Shown here piece after piece: positions 20,452 to 28,616 of a DNA stretch of 64,000 nt (positions are counted from its first letter, which is position 1; the number at the start of each line of letters is the position of its first letter). The DNA lies in assembly GCF_900101025.1 (NCBI RefSeq), contig NZ_FMUH01000003.1, positions 496,001 to 560,000 of the forward strand, in the 5' to 3' direction. Below the pieces are notes generated by a model. That model was not told the DNA's origin and searched no databases. It saw only the letters and a list, made by a program, of their open reading frames with translations. The translations under genes and the position numbers were made by a program. Source of the stretch: Klenkia marina. GTDB lineage: Bacteria > Actinomycetota > Actinomycetes > Mycobacteriales > Geodermatophilaceae.

Positions 20452-21621
20452 GTGTTCGAGTACTTCCCGGGCAACTACGTCTGGAACCTGGGCGTCGTCG
20501 CGACGCTGAACTCCGGCGGCCTGATCGACGAGGTCGACCGCGCCTGCCGGCCGATCAAGGACGCCGCGCAGCAGGGTGAGGACGCCGGCACCCAGGACTT
20601 CCTGCGGGCCTGGACGGCGCTGACCGACCAGCTGGTCGAGCAGGCCGAGGTGGCGGAGAAGGCGGGCCACACCCGCACCGCCGGGCAGCTCTGGTTCCGG
20701 GCGACCAACTACCTGTGCCAGGCCGAGCGGATGCTGGCGCACACCAGCCCCGACCGGGTGCCCACCTACCGCCGGGTCACCGAGATCGCCGAGCGGGCCT
20801 TCGCCACCCACAGCCCCCGGGTGTCGCGGGTCGAGATCCCCTACGAGGGCACCACGCTGCCGGCCTACTTCAGCGCCGCCCCGGCCACCGACGACGGCCC
20901 CGCACCCGTGGTCGTGCTGGTCAACGGGCTGGACTCCACCAAGGAGCACATGTACTCCTCCAACCACTGGCTGGAGCTCGCCGAGCGGGGGATCTCCTGC
21001 CTCATGCTCGACCAGCCCGGCACGGGTGAGTCGCTGCGCCTGCAGGGCATCACCGCGCGCATCGACACCGAGGTGTGGGCCGGCGCGGCGGTGGACTGGC
21101 TGGAGACCCGGGCCGACGTCGACACCGCGAGGATCGGCATCGTCGGCTGGTCGCTGGGCGGTTACTTCTCCCCGCGGGCGGCCGCCTTCGAGAAGCGCTT
21201 CGCGCTCTGCGTCGCCTGGGGGGCGAATCACGACTGGGGTGCGGTGCAGCGTCGGCGGGCCCTGCGCGAGGGCGAGCGCCCGGTGCCGCACTACTGGTCG
21301 CACGTGCTGTGGGTGTGGGGCATCGAGGGCGACGAGCACCACCTCGACGCCTTCCTCGACTTCGCCGACGGCGTGCACCTGAACGGGGTGGTCGAGCAGA
21401 TCACCGTGCCTTTCCTGGTCGCGCACGGGGCTGACGACCGGCAGATCCCGCTGGAGTACGCCCACCGCTCCTACGAGCAGGCGGTCAACTCCCCGAAGCG
21501 CGAGCTGCGGGTGTTCACCCCGGAGGAGGGGGCCACCGAGCACATCGGGCTGGACCACCTGCCGCACGTCAGCGTGTTCGTCGCCGACTGGGTCGCCGAC
21601 ACCTTCGCCGAGCTGGGCTGA
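20452..21621 (+). CDS. Alpha/beta hydrolase of the DHPON-hydrolase type
   Basis: A 389-residue alpha/beta hydrolase with a long helical N-terminal cap (about 1-125) before the core, as in 2,6-dihydroxypseudooxynicotine hydrolase, which breaks a C-C bond in nicotine degradation. The nucleophile elbow GWSLGGY has its serine near residue 235. The acid is probably Asp in GADDRQIP (near 328) and the base His in TEHIGLDH (near 364-368). A GTG start with GAGAGGAA in front lies 11 bases after the FAH-like gene. It is the last gene of the operon. Family membership is fairly clear; hydrolysis of a ketone side chain or ring-opened product here is inference. Confidence 0.83.
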   Translation: MFEYFPGNYVWNLGVVATLNSGGLIDEVDRACRPIKDAAQQGEDAGTQDFLRAWTALTDQLVEQAEVAEKAGHTRTAGQLWFRATNYLCQAERMLAHTSPDRVPTYRRVTEIAERAFATHSPRVSRVEIPYEGTTLPAYFSAAPATDDGPAPVVVLVNGLDSTKEHMYSSNHWLELAERGISCLMLDQPGTGESLRLQGITARIDTEVWAGAAVDWLETRADVDTARIGIVGWSLGGYFSPRAAAFEKRFALCVAWGANHDWGAVQRRRALREGERPVPHYWSHVLWVWGIEGDEHHLDAFLDFADGVHLNGVVEQITVPFLVAHGADDRQIPLEYAHRSYEQAVNSPKRELRVFTPEEGATEHIGLDHLPHVSVFVADWVADTFAELG

Positions 21622-21654
21622 CCGCTGCTGCGTCGGGTGGGCCACCCGCAGCCG

Positions 21655-22635
21655 TCACCGGGTGCGGGTGGTCCGCTCGGCGAGGTCGATGGCGGTGCAG
21701 AGCCCGAGGGTCATGGCCCGGCCGCTGGTGGACCCGGTGGCCAGCAGGGTGGTGATTGCGCCGTCCAGGTCGCCCTGCCCGACCAGCGCCCGGACGACGG
21801 CGGCGAACTCACCGCTCACCTGGCCGAGGGCCGCGTGCTTGAGCAGGGCCCGGGACAGCTCGGTGGTGCGGCCGGCGGCCAGGGCGTGCACGCCGGCGCC
21901 GAACCGCTCGGCGGCCGGGTGACCCAGCAGCACGAGACCGGCGACGCAGCCGGCCAGCACGTCGTCGCCGGCCGGGGTGAGCCCGGGGCCCAGGCCGACC
22001 AGGCGGGTGGCGGTGCGCAGGGCGGCCTCGAGGTCGGCCCGCCGGACGGCGCCGCGCAGGGCCGCCAGCGGACCGCTGGGCCCGCCGGGCAGCCCGGCGA
22101 GGGTGAAGCCGCTGTGCGGGGCGTCGCCGTACAGGGCGGTGCGCAGCGTGCGCACGCCCTCGGGGAGCAGGCTCGGGGTCACCCCGGGGAGCCGTGGCCG
22201 CGGGTCCCACCAGGCGGCCGCGGAGACCGACAGGTCACCCACGCAGACCCGGCCGCCGCCCACGGTGGCCGGTGCCCCCGAGGGTGCGTTGACCAGGGGG
22301 CGGCCGTTGGCCCGGCGGGACAGCACGAGACCCAGCGGCAGGCGGGCGGCGTCGGCGGTGAGCACCCCGACCACCTCGACGCCCTGCGTCGTGGGCACGG
22401 TGAGGTAGACCGCCGCCGGGACCGACAGCAGCACGGTGGCCGGGCGGGCCGGTCCGCGCAGCAGCTCGGCGACGCCGGTGCTGGCGGCGGCGGGCACCGA
22501 GGGGCCCGGGGCAGCCGGCGGGCGGACGCTGCGGTGGGCGGCGCGTGCCGCGTCCCGGGGGAGCGGGATGGTGGGCACCCCCAGCCGGGCGTGGCCGTGC
22601 TCGACGGCGGTGTGCGGCGGTCCTGCGGTGCGCAT
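21655..22635 (-). CDS. DUF2877 protein, AllH-like
   Basis: A 326-residue protein of the DUF2877 family. The signature region GLGPGLTPAGDDVLAGCVAGLVLLG lies near residues 213-237 and corresponds to the family's most conserved loop. In enterobacteria the DUF2877 protein AllH (YlbF) is one subunit of an oxamate carbamoyltransferase of allantoin breakdown, working with AllF and AllG. Neither partner is in this window. The gene faces away from a PucR-family regulator, itself typical of purine and allantoin pathways. It converges on the catabolic operon, and whether it belongs to that pathway or to nitrogen-compound breakdown is open. Confidence 0.72.
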   Translation of the reverse strand: MRTAGPPHTAVEHGHARLGVPTIPLPRDAARAAHRSVRPPAAPGPSVPAAASTGVAELLRGPARPATVLLSVPAAVYLTVPTTQGVEVVGVLTADAARLPLGLVLSRRANGRPLVNAPSGAPATVGGGRVCVGDLSVSAAAWWDPRPRLPGVTPSLLPEGVRTLRTALYGDAPHSGFTLAGLPGGPSGPLAALRGAVRRADLEAALRTATRLVGLGPGLTPAGDDVLAGCVAGLVLLGHPAAERFGAGVHALAAGRTTELSRALLKHAALGQVSGEFAAVVRALVGQGDLDGAITTLLATGSTSGRAMTLGLCTAIDLAERTTRTR

Positions 22636-22771
22636 CGGTCCTCCCCTGGATCCACTCCCGAACCTAGGCGGCGCGTCGACGGGCTCCGTATGGCGGATCT
22701 AGCCAAGAATGTGCAGCACCGACCGGGCAGCTCTGACATGATCGGGGCGGAACGGCGGGGAAGAGATCGAC

Positions 22772-24730
22772 ATGGGGGACAAGAACGTGACTGAGCGCGA
22801 TTCCTCGGTGACAGGAACTGCGGACGGTGCTCGCACCACTCCGTTGCGTCAGGCTCCGGCCCGGTCCGAGCCCGCCCTCTCCCGGGTCGCCCCGACCGAG
22901 CGCACGGCGCTGGAGGACAGCATGGGGCTGTCGGTCACCCAGCTGCTCGCGCTCACCGACGGCACCCTCGTCGCGGGGTCCGCCGGCGCCGGGCGGGTCG
23001 TCCGGCAGGTGGTCGTCGACGACCCCGCCGACCCGCTGGCCGGCGCGGGGCCCGACGTCCTCGTCGTGCTCGGTGCCCGGCTCCCGCCGGCCGACCCGGC
23101 GCAGTGCCGGGCGCTCATCGAGCGGCTCACCGCGCTGGGCACGGCGGCGCTGGCCTACCGCGACGCCGACGGCCCGCCCGCGGTGCCCGCCGAGGTGCGC
23201 TACGAGGCCGACCGGCGCGGGTTCCCGGTCGTGGCGCTGCCGCGCACCTCCCGGCTCGACCTCGTGGTCGCCGAGGTGTTCGGCGCCATCGTCGCCAAGC
23301 AGTCCCAGGCGCTGAGCCTGGCCGACCGCATGCACAACCAGTTCATCGACGTCGCGCTCACCGGCGGCGGGCTGGCCGAGGTCACGGCGCAGGCGGCCAC
23401 CTTCCTCGACGGCGCCGCCGTGCTGGGGCTGGGCCCCGACCGCGAGATCGCGACCAGCGCCGGGCCGCCCGACGACGTCGCCGAGGTGCGCGACTGGCTC
23501 TGGCTGCTCGACGCCGCCGCCGACGACGCCTGGAGCGACCTGCCCACCGCCCGCCGGTTGTCGGAGAACCGCGCCGACCAGGCCATCGTCACCCCGGCCG
23601 ACGTGCTCGCCGACGCCGACCTGTCCCCGGCCGACGGCATCCTGCTCGTCCCCGGCCACCACGAGCTGCCCGGTGGGGTCGGCGAGTACGCGGTCGCGCC
23701 GATCATGGCCGGCGACCAGCGGCACGGCTGGCTGGTGGCGGTCAACCGCCGCGGCCCGATGCTGGTGGGCGCCGGCGCCGTCCTCGAGCGCGGGGCGGTG
23801 ATCGCGGCCCTCTCGGAGATCCGCCACCAGGCCGTGCACTCGGTCGAGCTGCGCTTCCAGGGCGACATGGTGCGCCGGCTGGTCAGCGGTGCCGTCGGGC
23901 ACACCGAGCGCGCGCTGGCCTACACCCGGTCGTTCGGGTGGCGGCTCGACGGGCCCGTGGTCGTCCTGGTCACCGCCACCGAGACCGTCGCCGACGCCGT
24001 CCTGGACCCCACGCGCGCCCTCGACGTCCTCGACCGGCTGGCCGACGGCTGGCGGGCCGCGATCGACGGCGAGGTGGCCGGGGCCGCCGTCGCCGGGTTG
24101 TCCACCGAGATCGTCACCGTGCTGCCGCTGGACGGCCGCACGCCCGAGGAGCTCACCTCGCTGGTCGCCGCGGTCACCGGCCGGGTCAACGCCCGCCTGC
24201 GCCGGGTGGGCCGGGTGCTGGCCACCGGCATCGGCCGGCCGGCCCAGGTGCTGTCCGGGCTGGGGGAGGCCCACCAGCAGGCGCAGCGGGCACTGCAGGT
24301 GGGGCAGGAGATCCACGGCGAGGCGACCGTCACCCACTTCGACCAGCTCGGCGTCTTCCGGCTGCTGTCGCTGATCCCCGACAGCTCCGAGCTGCGCTCC
24401 TACGTCGACGAGGTGCTGGGCTCGCTGGCCGACGCCGCCGACCCCGACTCCGCCGACCTGCGCGACACCCTGCGCGTGCTGCTGGAGACCAACCTCAACG
24501 TGGCCGAGTCCGCGCGCCGGCTGCACTTCCACTACAACACGATGCGCTACCGCATCGGCAAGCTCGAGCGCATGCTCGGGCCCTTCACGTCCGACCCCAC
24601 GCTGCGGCTGAACCTGCTGCTCGCCCTGCACGCCGCCCGCATGCGCGGCCTGGACCAGGCGCACCGGCCGCCGGTCGAGGCCCACGGCCTGCCGTTCACC
24701 GACGACGGCCTGGAGGCCCTGTCCCGCTGA
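22772..24730 (+). CDS. PucR-family transcriptional regulator
   Basis: A 652-residue regulator. After a loosely structured 50-residue start comes an N-terminal PucR (purine catabolism) domain from about 52 to 180, a middle GGDEF-like/CdaR-type region (about 320-470), and a C-terminal PucR-type helix-turn-helix (about 565-625) with TNLNVAESARRLHFHYNTMRY cut by the wing YRIGKLERML. Members activate purine, allantoin or other nitrogen-compound genes. The ATG at 22772 follows GGGGAAGAG; a GTG at 22787 or the ATG at residue 51 are later options. Divergent from the DUF2877 gene with 136 bases between, probably its target and possibly also autoregulated. Confidence 0.88.
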   Translation: MGDKNVTERDSSVTGTADGARTTPLRQAPARSEPALSRVAPTERTALEDSMGLSVTQLLALTDGTLVAGSAGAGRVVRQVVVDDPADPLAGAGPDVLVVLGARLPPADPAQCRALIERLTALGTAALAYRDADGPPAVPAEVRYEADRRGFPVVALPRTSRLDLVVAEVFGAIVAKQSQALSLADRMHNQFIDVALTGGGLAEVTAQAATFLDGAAVLGLGPDREIATSAGPPDDVAEVRDWLWLLDAAADDAWSDLPTARRLSENRADQAIVTPADVLADADLSPADGILLVPGHHELPGGVGEYAVAPIMAGDQRHGWLVAVNRRGPMLVGAGAVLERGAVIAALSEIRHQAVHSVELRFQGDMVRRLVSGAVGHTERALAYTRSFGWRLDGPVVVLVTATETVADAVLDPTRALDVLDRLADGWRAAIDGEVAGAAVAGLSTEIVTVLPLDGRTPEELTSLVAAVTGRVNARLRRVGRVLATGIGRPAQVLSGLGEAHQQAQRALQVGQEIHGEATVTHFDQLGVFRLLSLIPDSSELRSYVDEVLGSLADAADPDSADLRDTLRVLLETNLNVAESARRLHFHYNTMRYRIGKLERMLGPFTSDPTLRLNLLLALHAARMRGLDQAHRPPVEAHGLPFTDDGLEALSR

Positions 24731-24741
24731 GGGACAGGGCC
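24715..24741. terminator. Hairpin with the PucR stop codon in its loop
   Basis: An 11-base perfect stem (GGCCCTGTCCC at 24715-24725 with its complement at 24731-24741) around a five-base loop GCTGA that contains the TGA stop of the PucR gene. It lies between convergent genes, six bases before the end of cbtA, and would act on transcripts from both sides. No T-run. Confidence 0.6.
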
Positions 24742-24747
24742 CCCGGG

Positions 24748-25497
24748 TCAGCCGCGGCGGGCCAGCCGGTCGACCAGGTACCCGGCGGTGAGGCCGAGCG
24801 TGGTCCACAGCACCGCGAGCTGGCCGAGCGAGGCCAGCCGGAAGTCCCACACCACCGCGGCCGGCACGTCGGCGCCGATCGCGTCGGGGTTGTCCGGCAC
24901 CAGGAGCACGGTGGCCGCCACCAGGGCGACCGTGGCCAGCACCCCCGCCGCCGCGACGGCGGAGGGGTGCAGACCGCGGGCCCGCAGCGTGCCGACCATC
25001 GCCGACACCAGCAACGCGGTCACCACGCCCGCCCCCAGCACCGCGATGTAGATGGCGGTGCGGGTGCCCACCGTGCCGGGGTCGCCGACCGCGGGCGGGT
25101 TGGCCGGCATCTTCACCGCCGGCAGCAGCGCGAACACGCCGAACCCGATCGCGGCCAGTACCGCGGCTCGGCCCGCGTCGGTGCGGCCGGGCAGGCGGTG
25201 CCGCACGGCGGCGTAGACGGCAGCGACCACGACGGAGAACACGACCGCCGCGAAGACGGTGCCGAGGAACCCGCCGACCAGCTGGGTGGAGCGGCTGACC
25301 AGTTCCTCGTGGCCGTGGTCGTGGCCGCTCCCGCGTGCCTCCTCCAACGCCAGCGCGGGCGCGATGGCCCGCTCGGTGACGACCAGGGCCCACAGGCCCG
25401 ACGCGGCCCCCGCCACGACACCGGCGAGGGCGAAGCGCCCCAGCAGCGGGGCGAAGCGCGGTGCGGTCTCCGCGCGGTCCTCGACGGCGGTGGCCAT
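24748..25497 (-). CDS. cbtA: Cobalt transporter subunit CbtA
   Basis: A 249-residue membrane protein with about six hydrophobic segments, matching the CbtA family of predicted cobalt transporters. A histidine-rich stretch (SGHDHGHEE, about residues 52-60) on a loop after the first helix could bind metal. FALLPAVKMPANPPAVGDP is the family's conserved loop. The ATG at 25497 overlaps the cbtB stop as ATGA; upstream codons in the frame belong to cbtB and the riboswitch. Coupled to cbtB and under the cobalamin riboswitch, it should be made when cobalamin is scarce. Confidence 0.88.
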   Translation of the reverse strand: MATAVEDRAETAPRFAPLLGRFALAGVVAGAASGLWALVVTERAIAPALALEEARGSGHDHGHEELVSRSTQLVGGFLGTVFAAVVFSVVVAAVYAAVRHRLPGRTDAGRAAVLAAIGFGVFALLPAVKMPANPPAVGDPGTVGTRTAIYIAVLGAGVVTALLVSAMVGTLRARGLHPSAVAAAGVLATVALVAATVLLVPDNPDAIGADVPAAVVWDFRLASLGQLAVLWTTLGLTAGYLVDRLARRG

Positions 25498-25697
25498 CAG
25501 TGGCACGGCATGCCCAGCGAGTGCCGGGCGTCGTGGAAGAACTCGTGGGCGAGGTCCCCGGCCGAGGCCAGCACGGCCCCGTCGTCCTGGGCGACCAGGT
25601 ACAGGGCGAACAGCGCCAGCAGGGCGAGCGCCCAGGCCCAAGCGGGGACGGCGATCGCGGGTGCGGTGCGGGTGCGGGTGTGCTGCGCAGAGGTCAT
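25497..25697 (-). CDS. cbtB: Cobalt transporter subunit CbtB
   Basis: A 66-residue protein with one membrane helix (PAWAWALALLALFALYLVA) and the C-terminal metal-binding signature HEFFHDARHSLGMPCH typical of CbtB, with four histidines and a cysteine. It is thought to help CbtA take up cobalt. The ATG at 25697 has GGAAGGA in front. The frame is open a further 44 codons upstream, but that stretch is riboswitch sequence and is not translated. Confidence 0.9.
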   Translation of the reverse strand: MTSAQHTRTRTAPAIAVPAWAWALALLALFALYLVAQDDGAVLASAGDLAHEFFHDARHSLGMPCH

Positions 25698-25725
25698 CGG
25701 GTGTCCTTCCGTCCATGCCTCGTGG

Positions 25726-25838
25726 GGTGGGCCGCGGCCGGTGTCCGGCTCCCGGCACGCATCGCCGGTCACGGTGGCGAGGACCGCACCGGACTCCCAC
25801 CGGCTTCCCTGCACCGCAGCTGTGCGCAAGCTACGGCC
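25726..25838 (-). promoter_or_regulatory. Cobalamin (adenosylcobalamin) riboswitch before cbtB
   Basis: Read on the minus strand, the leader of cbtB shows the conserved core of a cobalamin riboswitch in order: a GGTGCAGGGAAGCCGGTG block, GGGAGTCCGGTGCGG, the CGCCACCGTGA block, a variable stem, and a B12-box-like GGGAGCCGGACACCGGCC. The spacing and the order match the class. Binding of cobalamin should hide the ribosome-binding site or end transcription and switch cbtBA off. Borders are approximate. Confidence 0.85.
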
Positions 25839-25895
25839 GCCGGCCCCGGTCCACCAACGTCGAAGGTGCGCAGCTGCGCAGGCAGAGTGCGCAGG

Positions 25896-26579
25896 TCAGC
25901 GCGCCAGCGGGGGCACCAGCACGCAGTCGGCGCAGGGCCGGGCGCCGGGCAGGCGGTGCAGCAGGCAGCACGAGCGCCGGGCGAAGCCGCCGTCGGGCCG
26001 CCACCCGCCGGTGCCGGACAGCGGCCCGCGGGCCAGCAGCGCGTCGAGCACGGCCCGGGCGTGCGGTGCGAGGTCCGGGCGTGCCCCGCCGACGACCACG
26101 GCGGTGCCGTTGAGCGCCGACACCACGTTGCCGGTGAGCACCCGGCGGGAGACCGACCGGGTGGCCACGGCCTCGCTCCACGGCCCCACGAGCGGACCCA
26201 GCCAGTGCTCGACGAGGGCGGCGGCGACGTCCTCGGGCGTGCCGACCGCCACCCCGTGCACGCCGGACCAGGCCATGGGCACCGGGTTGGACCCGGCCGG
26301 CTGCAGCACGACGGTGCCCGGCACCGGCAGCACCCCGGTGACCAGCGCGGCGCCGAGGGCGGGGGACAGCACGCGGGCGACCACCCCCAGGTGCACCAGC
26401 GACTGCACCTCCCGCGACCCCGCGGCCGGCCCGAGGACGGCGGACACGGCGGCGGCCCGGGTGTCCAGCAGTCGCCGACCGTCGGCGAGGTCCACCGCTC
26501 CGGGCCCGGCGTCGGCGTCCACCGCGCAGAAGGGCCCGAGCTGCGCAGCCGCCCGGAGCACGGCGTCGACGGGGGGCAC
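25896..26579 (-). CDS. FhuF-type (2Fe-2S) ferric-siderophore reductase-like protein
   Basis: A 227-residue protein whose C-terminus carries the FhuF signature of four cysteines, CC-x10-C-x2-C (near 204-205, 216 and 219: RRSCCLLHRLPGARPCADC), which binds a [2Fe-2S] cluster. FhuF proteins reduce iron in siderophores after uptake so that it is released. The GTG at 26579 is the first good start; codons upstream are not protein-like. No siderophore genes are in the window. It lies just downstream of the DUF998 gene on the same strand, and its stop is 58 bases from the cbtB riboswitch. Confidence 0.8.
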   Translation of the reverse strand: MPPVDAVLRAAAQLGPFCAVDADAGPGAVDLADGRRLLDTRAAAVSAVLGPAAGSREVQSLVHLGVVARVLSPALGAALVTGVLPVPGTVVLQPAGSNPVPMAWSGVHGVAVGTPEDVAAALVEHWLGPLVGPWSEAVATRSVSRRVLTGNVVSALNGTAVVVGGARPDLAPHARAVLDALLARGPLSGTGGWRPDGGFARRSCCLLHRLPGARPCADCVLVPPLAR

Positions 26580-26614
26580 GACCCGAGCCTGCCACCCGCC
26601 GCCGGTGGGGGCGA

Positions 26615-27454
26615 TCACCGCTGGCGCGGGGTCCGCCAGGCGGCCTCCTCGTCGAAGGGCTCGTCGTCGTCGTTCGTCGTCCCGGCGGCCTGCTGCTTGT
26701 TGGCGTGCGCCTCCAGCGCTTCGTCCCGGGCCCGGGCCCGGTCGAAGGCCTCGGCCTTCTCCAGCTCGCGCCGCTGCCGCTTGGTCAGCGGGGCGTCGGC
26801 GCCCTCGGGCAGCTCGACCCGCCAGTCGTCGCCCTGGCGCCACAGCAGGACGGCGGCGACGGCGAGCCCGACGGGCAGCACGTAGGCGCCCAGGCGTTCC
26901 ATGCCGCCGTAGCCCAGGAACTGGGTGACACCGGTGCCGAAGAAGATGGTGCCGATGACGCCGACCAGACCGAGCAGGGCGAGCAGGGTGCCCACCGCCT
27001 CCGAGCGGGGCCGCACGCCGTAGGCCAGGGCGATCAACCCGAGGCCGCTGCCGAGCAGGTACAGGACGGCGCCGACGGTGTGGGTGGCACCGCCGCTGTC
27101 CTCGGGGAAGACCCCGACCAGCACCACACCGACGCCGGCGGCCGACAGCAGGACCAGCGCGAGCCGGCCGCCCAGCCCGATGAGCGCCGGGTACAGCAGG
27201 GCCGCGCCCAGGGCGATCAGCACGCCCTGGGTGACGAAGGAGGCGTTCATGGGCCCGGCGGCGGGGGACAGGGCGGTGCCCAGGTCGCTGATCGCCTGGT
27301 CCACCCGGCTGTAGCCGCCGAACCGGGCCACCGCGACCGCCTCGACCACGAAGAACTGCAGCGTCAGCACCCACGCCAGCGCGCCCAGCAGGTACCGGGT
27401 GCGGCTCAGGGTGGTGCCGGGGGTGGCATCGGGGTCGGTCGTCGCATCGCTCAC
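26615..27454 (-). CDS. DUF998 membrane protein
   Basis: A 279-residue membrane protein of the DUF998 family with six or seven hydrophobic segments. FGGYSRVDQAISDLG after the first helix and the VGVFPEDSGGATHTVGAVLYL loop are typical of the family, whose role is unknown. A charged cytoplasmic tail of about 70 residues (from LPEGADAPLTKRQRRELEKA) ends in an acidic stretch and may form a coiled coil. Divergent from the GntR gene at 27493, with only 38 bases between the starts. Confidence 0.8.
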   Translation of the reverse strand: MSDATTDPDATPGTTLSRTRYLLGALAWVLTLQFFVVEAVAVARFGGYSRVDQAISDLGTALSPAAGPMNASFVTQGVLIALGAALLYPALIGLGGRLALVLLSAAGVGVVLVGVFPEDSGGATHTVGAVLYLLGSGLGLIALAYGVRPRSEAVGTLLALLGLVGVIGTIFFGTGVTQFLGYGGMERLGAYVLPVGLAVAAVLLWRQGDDWRVELPEGADAPLTKRQRRELEKAEAFDRARARDEALEAHANKQQAAGTTNDDDEPFDEEAAWRTPRQR

Positions 27455-27492
27455 GGGGAACCATGGTCCCAGCCCGGGGGAGACTGGCGCGC

Positions 27493-27888
27493 ATGAGTGC
27501 TGATGCCGGATCGGACCTGGCCCGGCGGGTCGTGGTGGAGCCGGGCAACGGCACCCCGCCCTACGAGCAGCTGCGCGCCCAGCTGGCCGAGCTCGTGCAC
27601 ACCGGCGAGCTGGTCGAGGGCGACCGGTTGCCGACCGTGCGCGGGTTCGCCGAGCAGCTCGGGGTCGCCCCGGGCACGGTGGCCCGGGCCTACACCGAGC
27701 TGGAGACCGACGGTCTGGTCGAGGGCCGTGGCCGGGCCGGCACGGTGGTGACCGGCGGGTCGGGCGACCCCGCCCGGGCCCGTCTGCGCGCTGCGGCCAA
27801 CCGGCTGGTCACCGCTGCCCGCGAGGACGGCCTGGACGACGACACCGTGCTGGCCGTGGTGCACGCCGCCCTCACGGACACGCGGTGA
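27493..27888 (+). CDS. GntR-family regulator, YtrA type
   Basis: A 131-residue regulator with a GntR winged helix-turn-helix (about 15-80; signature [20 protein letters not shown], then [20 protein letters not shown]) and only a short helical tail in place of a ligand domain. This small form is the YtrA subfamily, often found next to ABC transporters or membrane proteins that it represses. Here its neighbours are the divergent DUF998 gene and the YnfA-like gene eight bases downstream. ATG at 27493; an earlier in-frame GTG-like extension is unlikely. Confidence 0.87.
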   Translation: MSADAGSDLARRVVVEPGNGTPPYEQLRAQLAELVHTGELVEGDRLPTVRGFAEQLGVAPGTVARAYTELETDGLVEGRGRAGTVVTGGSGDPARARLRAAANRLVTAAREDGLDDDTVLAVVHAALTDTR

Positions 27889-27895
27889 ACGCCCG

Positions 27896-28228
27896 GTGAG
27901 CGCCCGATCGGTCGCGCTGTTCGTGCTCGCGGCGCTGCTGGAGATCGGGGGTGCCTGGCTGGTGTGGCAGGGGGTGCGCGAGCACCGCGGTTGGCTGTGG
28001 GCCGGCGCCGGGGTGGTCGCGCTGGGCCTCTACGGGTTCGCGGCCGCGCTGCAGCCCTCGGCGGAGTTCGGCCGGGTGCTGGCGGCCTACGGCGGGGTGT
28101 TCATCGTCGGGTCGCTGGTGTGGGGCGCGGTGGCCGACGGCTTCCGGCCCGACCGCTGGGACGTCGCCGGGGCGGTGGTCTGCCTGGTCGGCGTCGCGCT
28201 GATCATGTACGCCCCGCGCTCGGGATGA
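27896..28228 (+). CDS. YnfA/UPF0060 small membrane protein
   Basis: A 110-residue protein with four membrane helices, matching the YnfA (UPF0060) family: [16 protein letters not shown] in helix 1, [21 protein letters not shown] between helices 2 and 3, and [26 protein letters not shown] at the end. The family resembles small multidrug-resistance proteins; its transport role is not settled. GTG start. Its 3' end overlaps the end of the minus-strand gene at 28203 by 26 bases. Confidence 0.87.
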   Translation: MSARSVALFVLAALLEIGGAWLVWQGVREHRGWLWAGAGVVALGLYGFAAALQPSAEFGRVLAAYGGVFIVGSLVWGAVADGFRPDRWDVAGAVVCLVGVALIMYAPRSG

Positions 28229-28616
28229 GCGCCTGCACCGCCGCCCACTGCGCGGGGGAGAGCCACGAGGGGTTGCTGCCGGCCGGCATGCGCAGCACCT
28301 CGGCGTCCCGGGCGACCGGGTCGGACAGCAGCGCACCGCGCGGCACCGGGTCGGCCAGCCGGGTCCACCGGACGACGACGTCGGCCCCGCCCGGGTCGGT
28401 GTCCACCACCGTGCCGACCGCGTGCACCCCCGGCGCCACCCGTCCGCTGCACCACAGCAGCACCGGGTCCCCGGGCGTCACCAGGTCCACCCGGTAGGTC
28501 CGCCGCACGCACCGGGTGGTCTCGACCTCCGTGCGCGGCTGCCAGTCGGGGTCGACCTCACCGGGCAGCACGGCCGACTTCAGCACCCAGCAGGCGACGT
28601 CGTCCCGGGTCAGCAC
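28203..28616 (-). CDS. EVE-like domain protein
   Basis: A 137-residue soluble protein. The sequence [14 protein letters not shown] near the start, then [25 protein letters not shown], resembles the EVE/PUA-like fold, which binds modified bases in RNA or DNA. A proline-tryptophan tail ([18 protein letters not shown]) follows. The assignment is from pattern only. The GTG at 28616 overlaps the end of the WcbI-like gene by seven bases, so the two are probably one transcript. The 3' end overlaps the convergent ynfA-like gene. Confidence 0.6.
   Translation of the reverse strand: MLTRDDVACWVLKSAVLPGEVDPDWQPRTEVETTRCVRRTYRVDLVTPGDPVLLWCSGRVAPGVHAVGTVVDTDPGGADVVVRWTRLADPVPRGALLSDPVARDAEVLRMPAGSNPSWLSPAQWAAVQALIPSAGRT

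Noticed and set aside
25698-25829. N-terminal extension of CbtB
   Set aside because: The 44 extra codons coincide with the cobalamin riboswitch; the true ATG at 25697 has its own Shine-Dalgarno.
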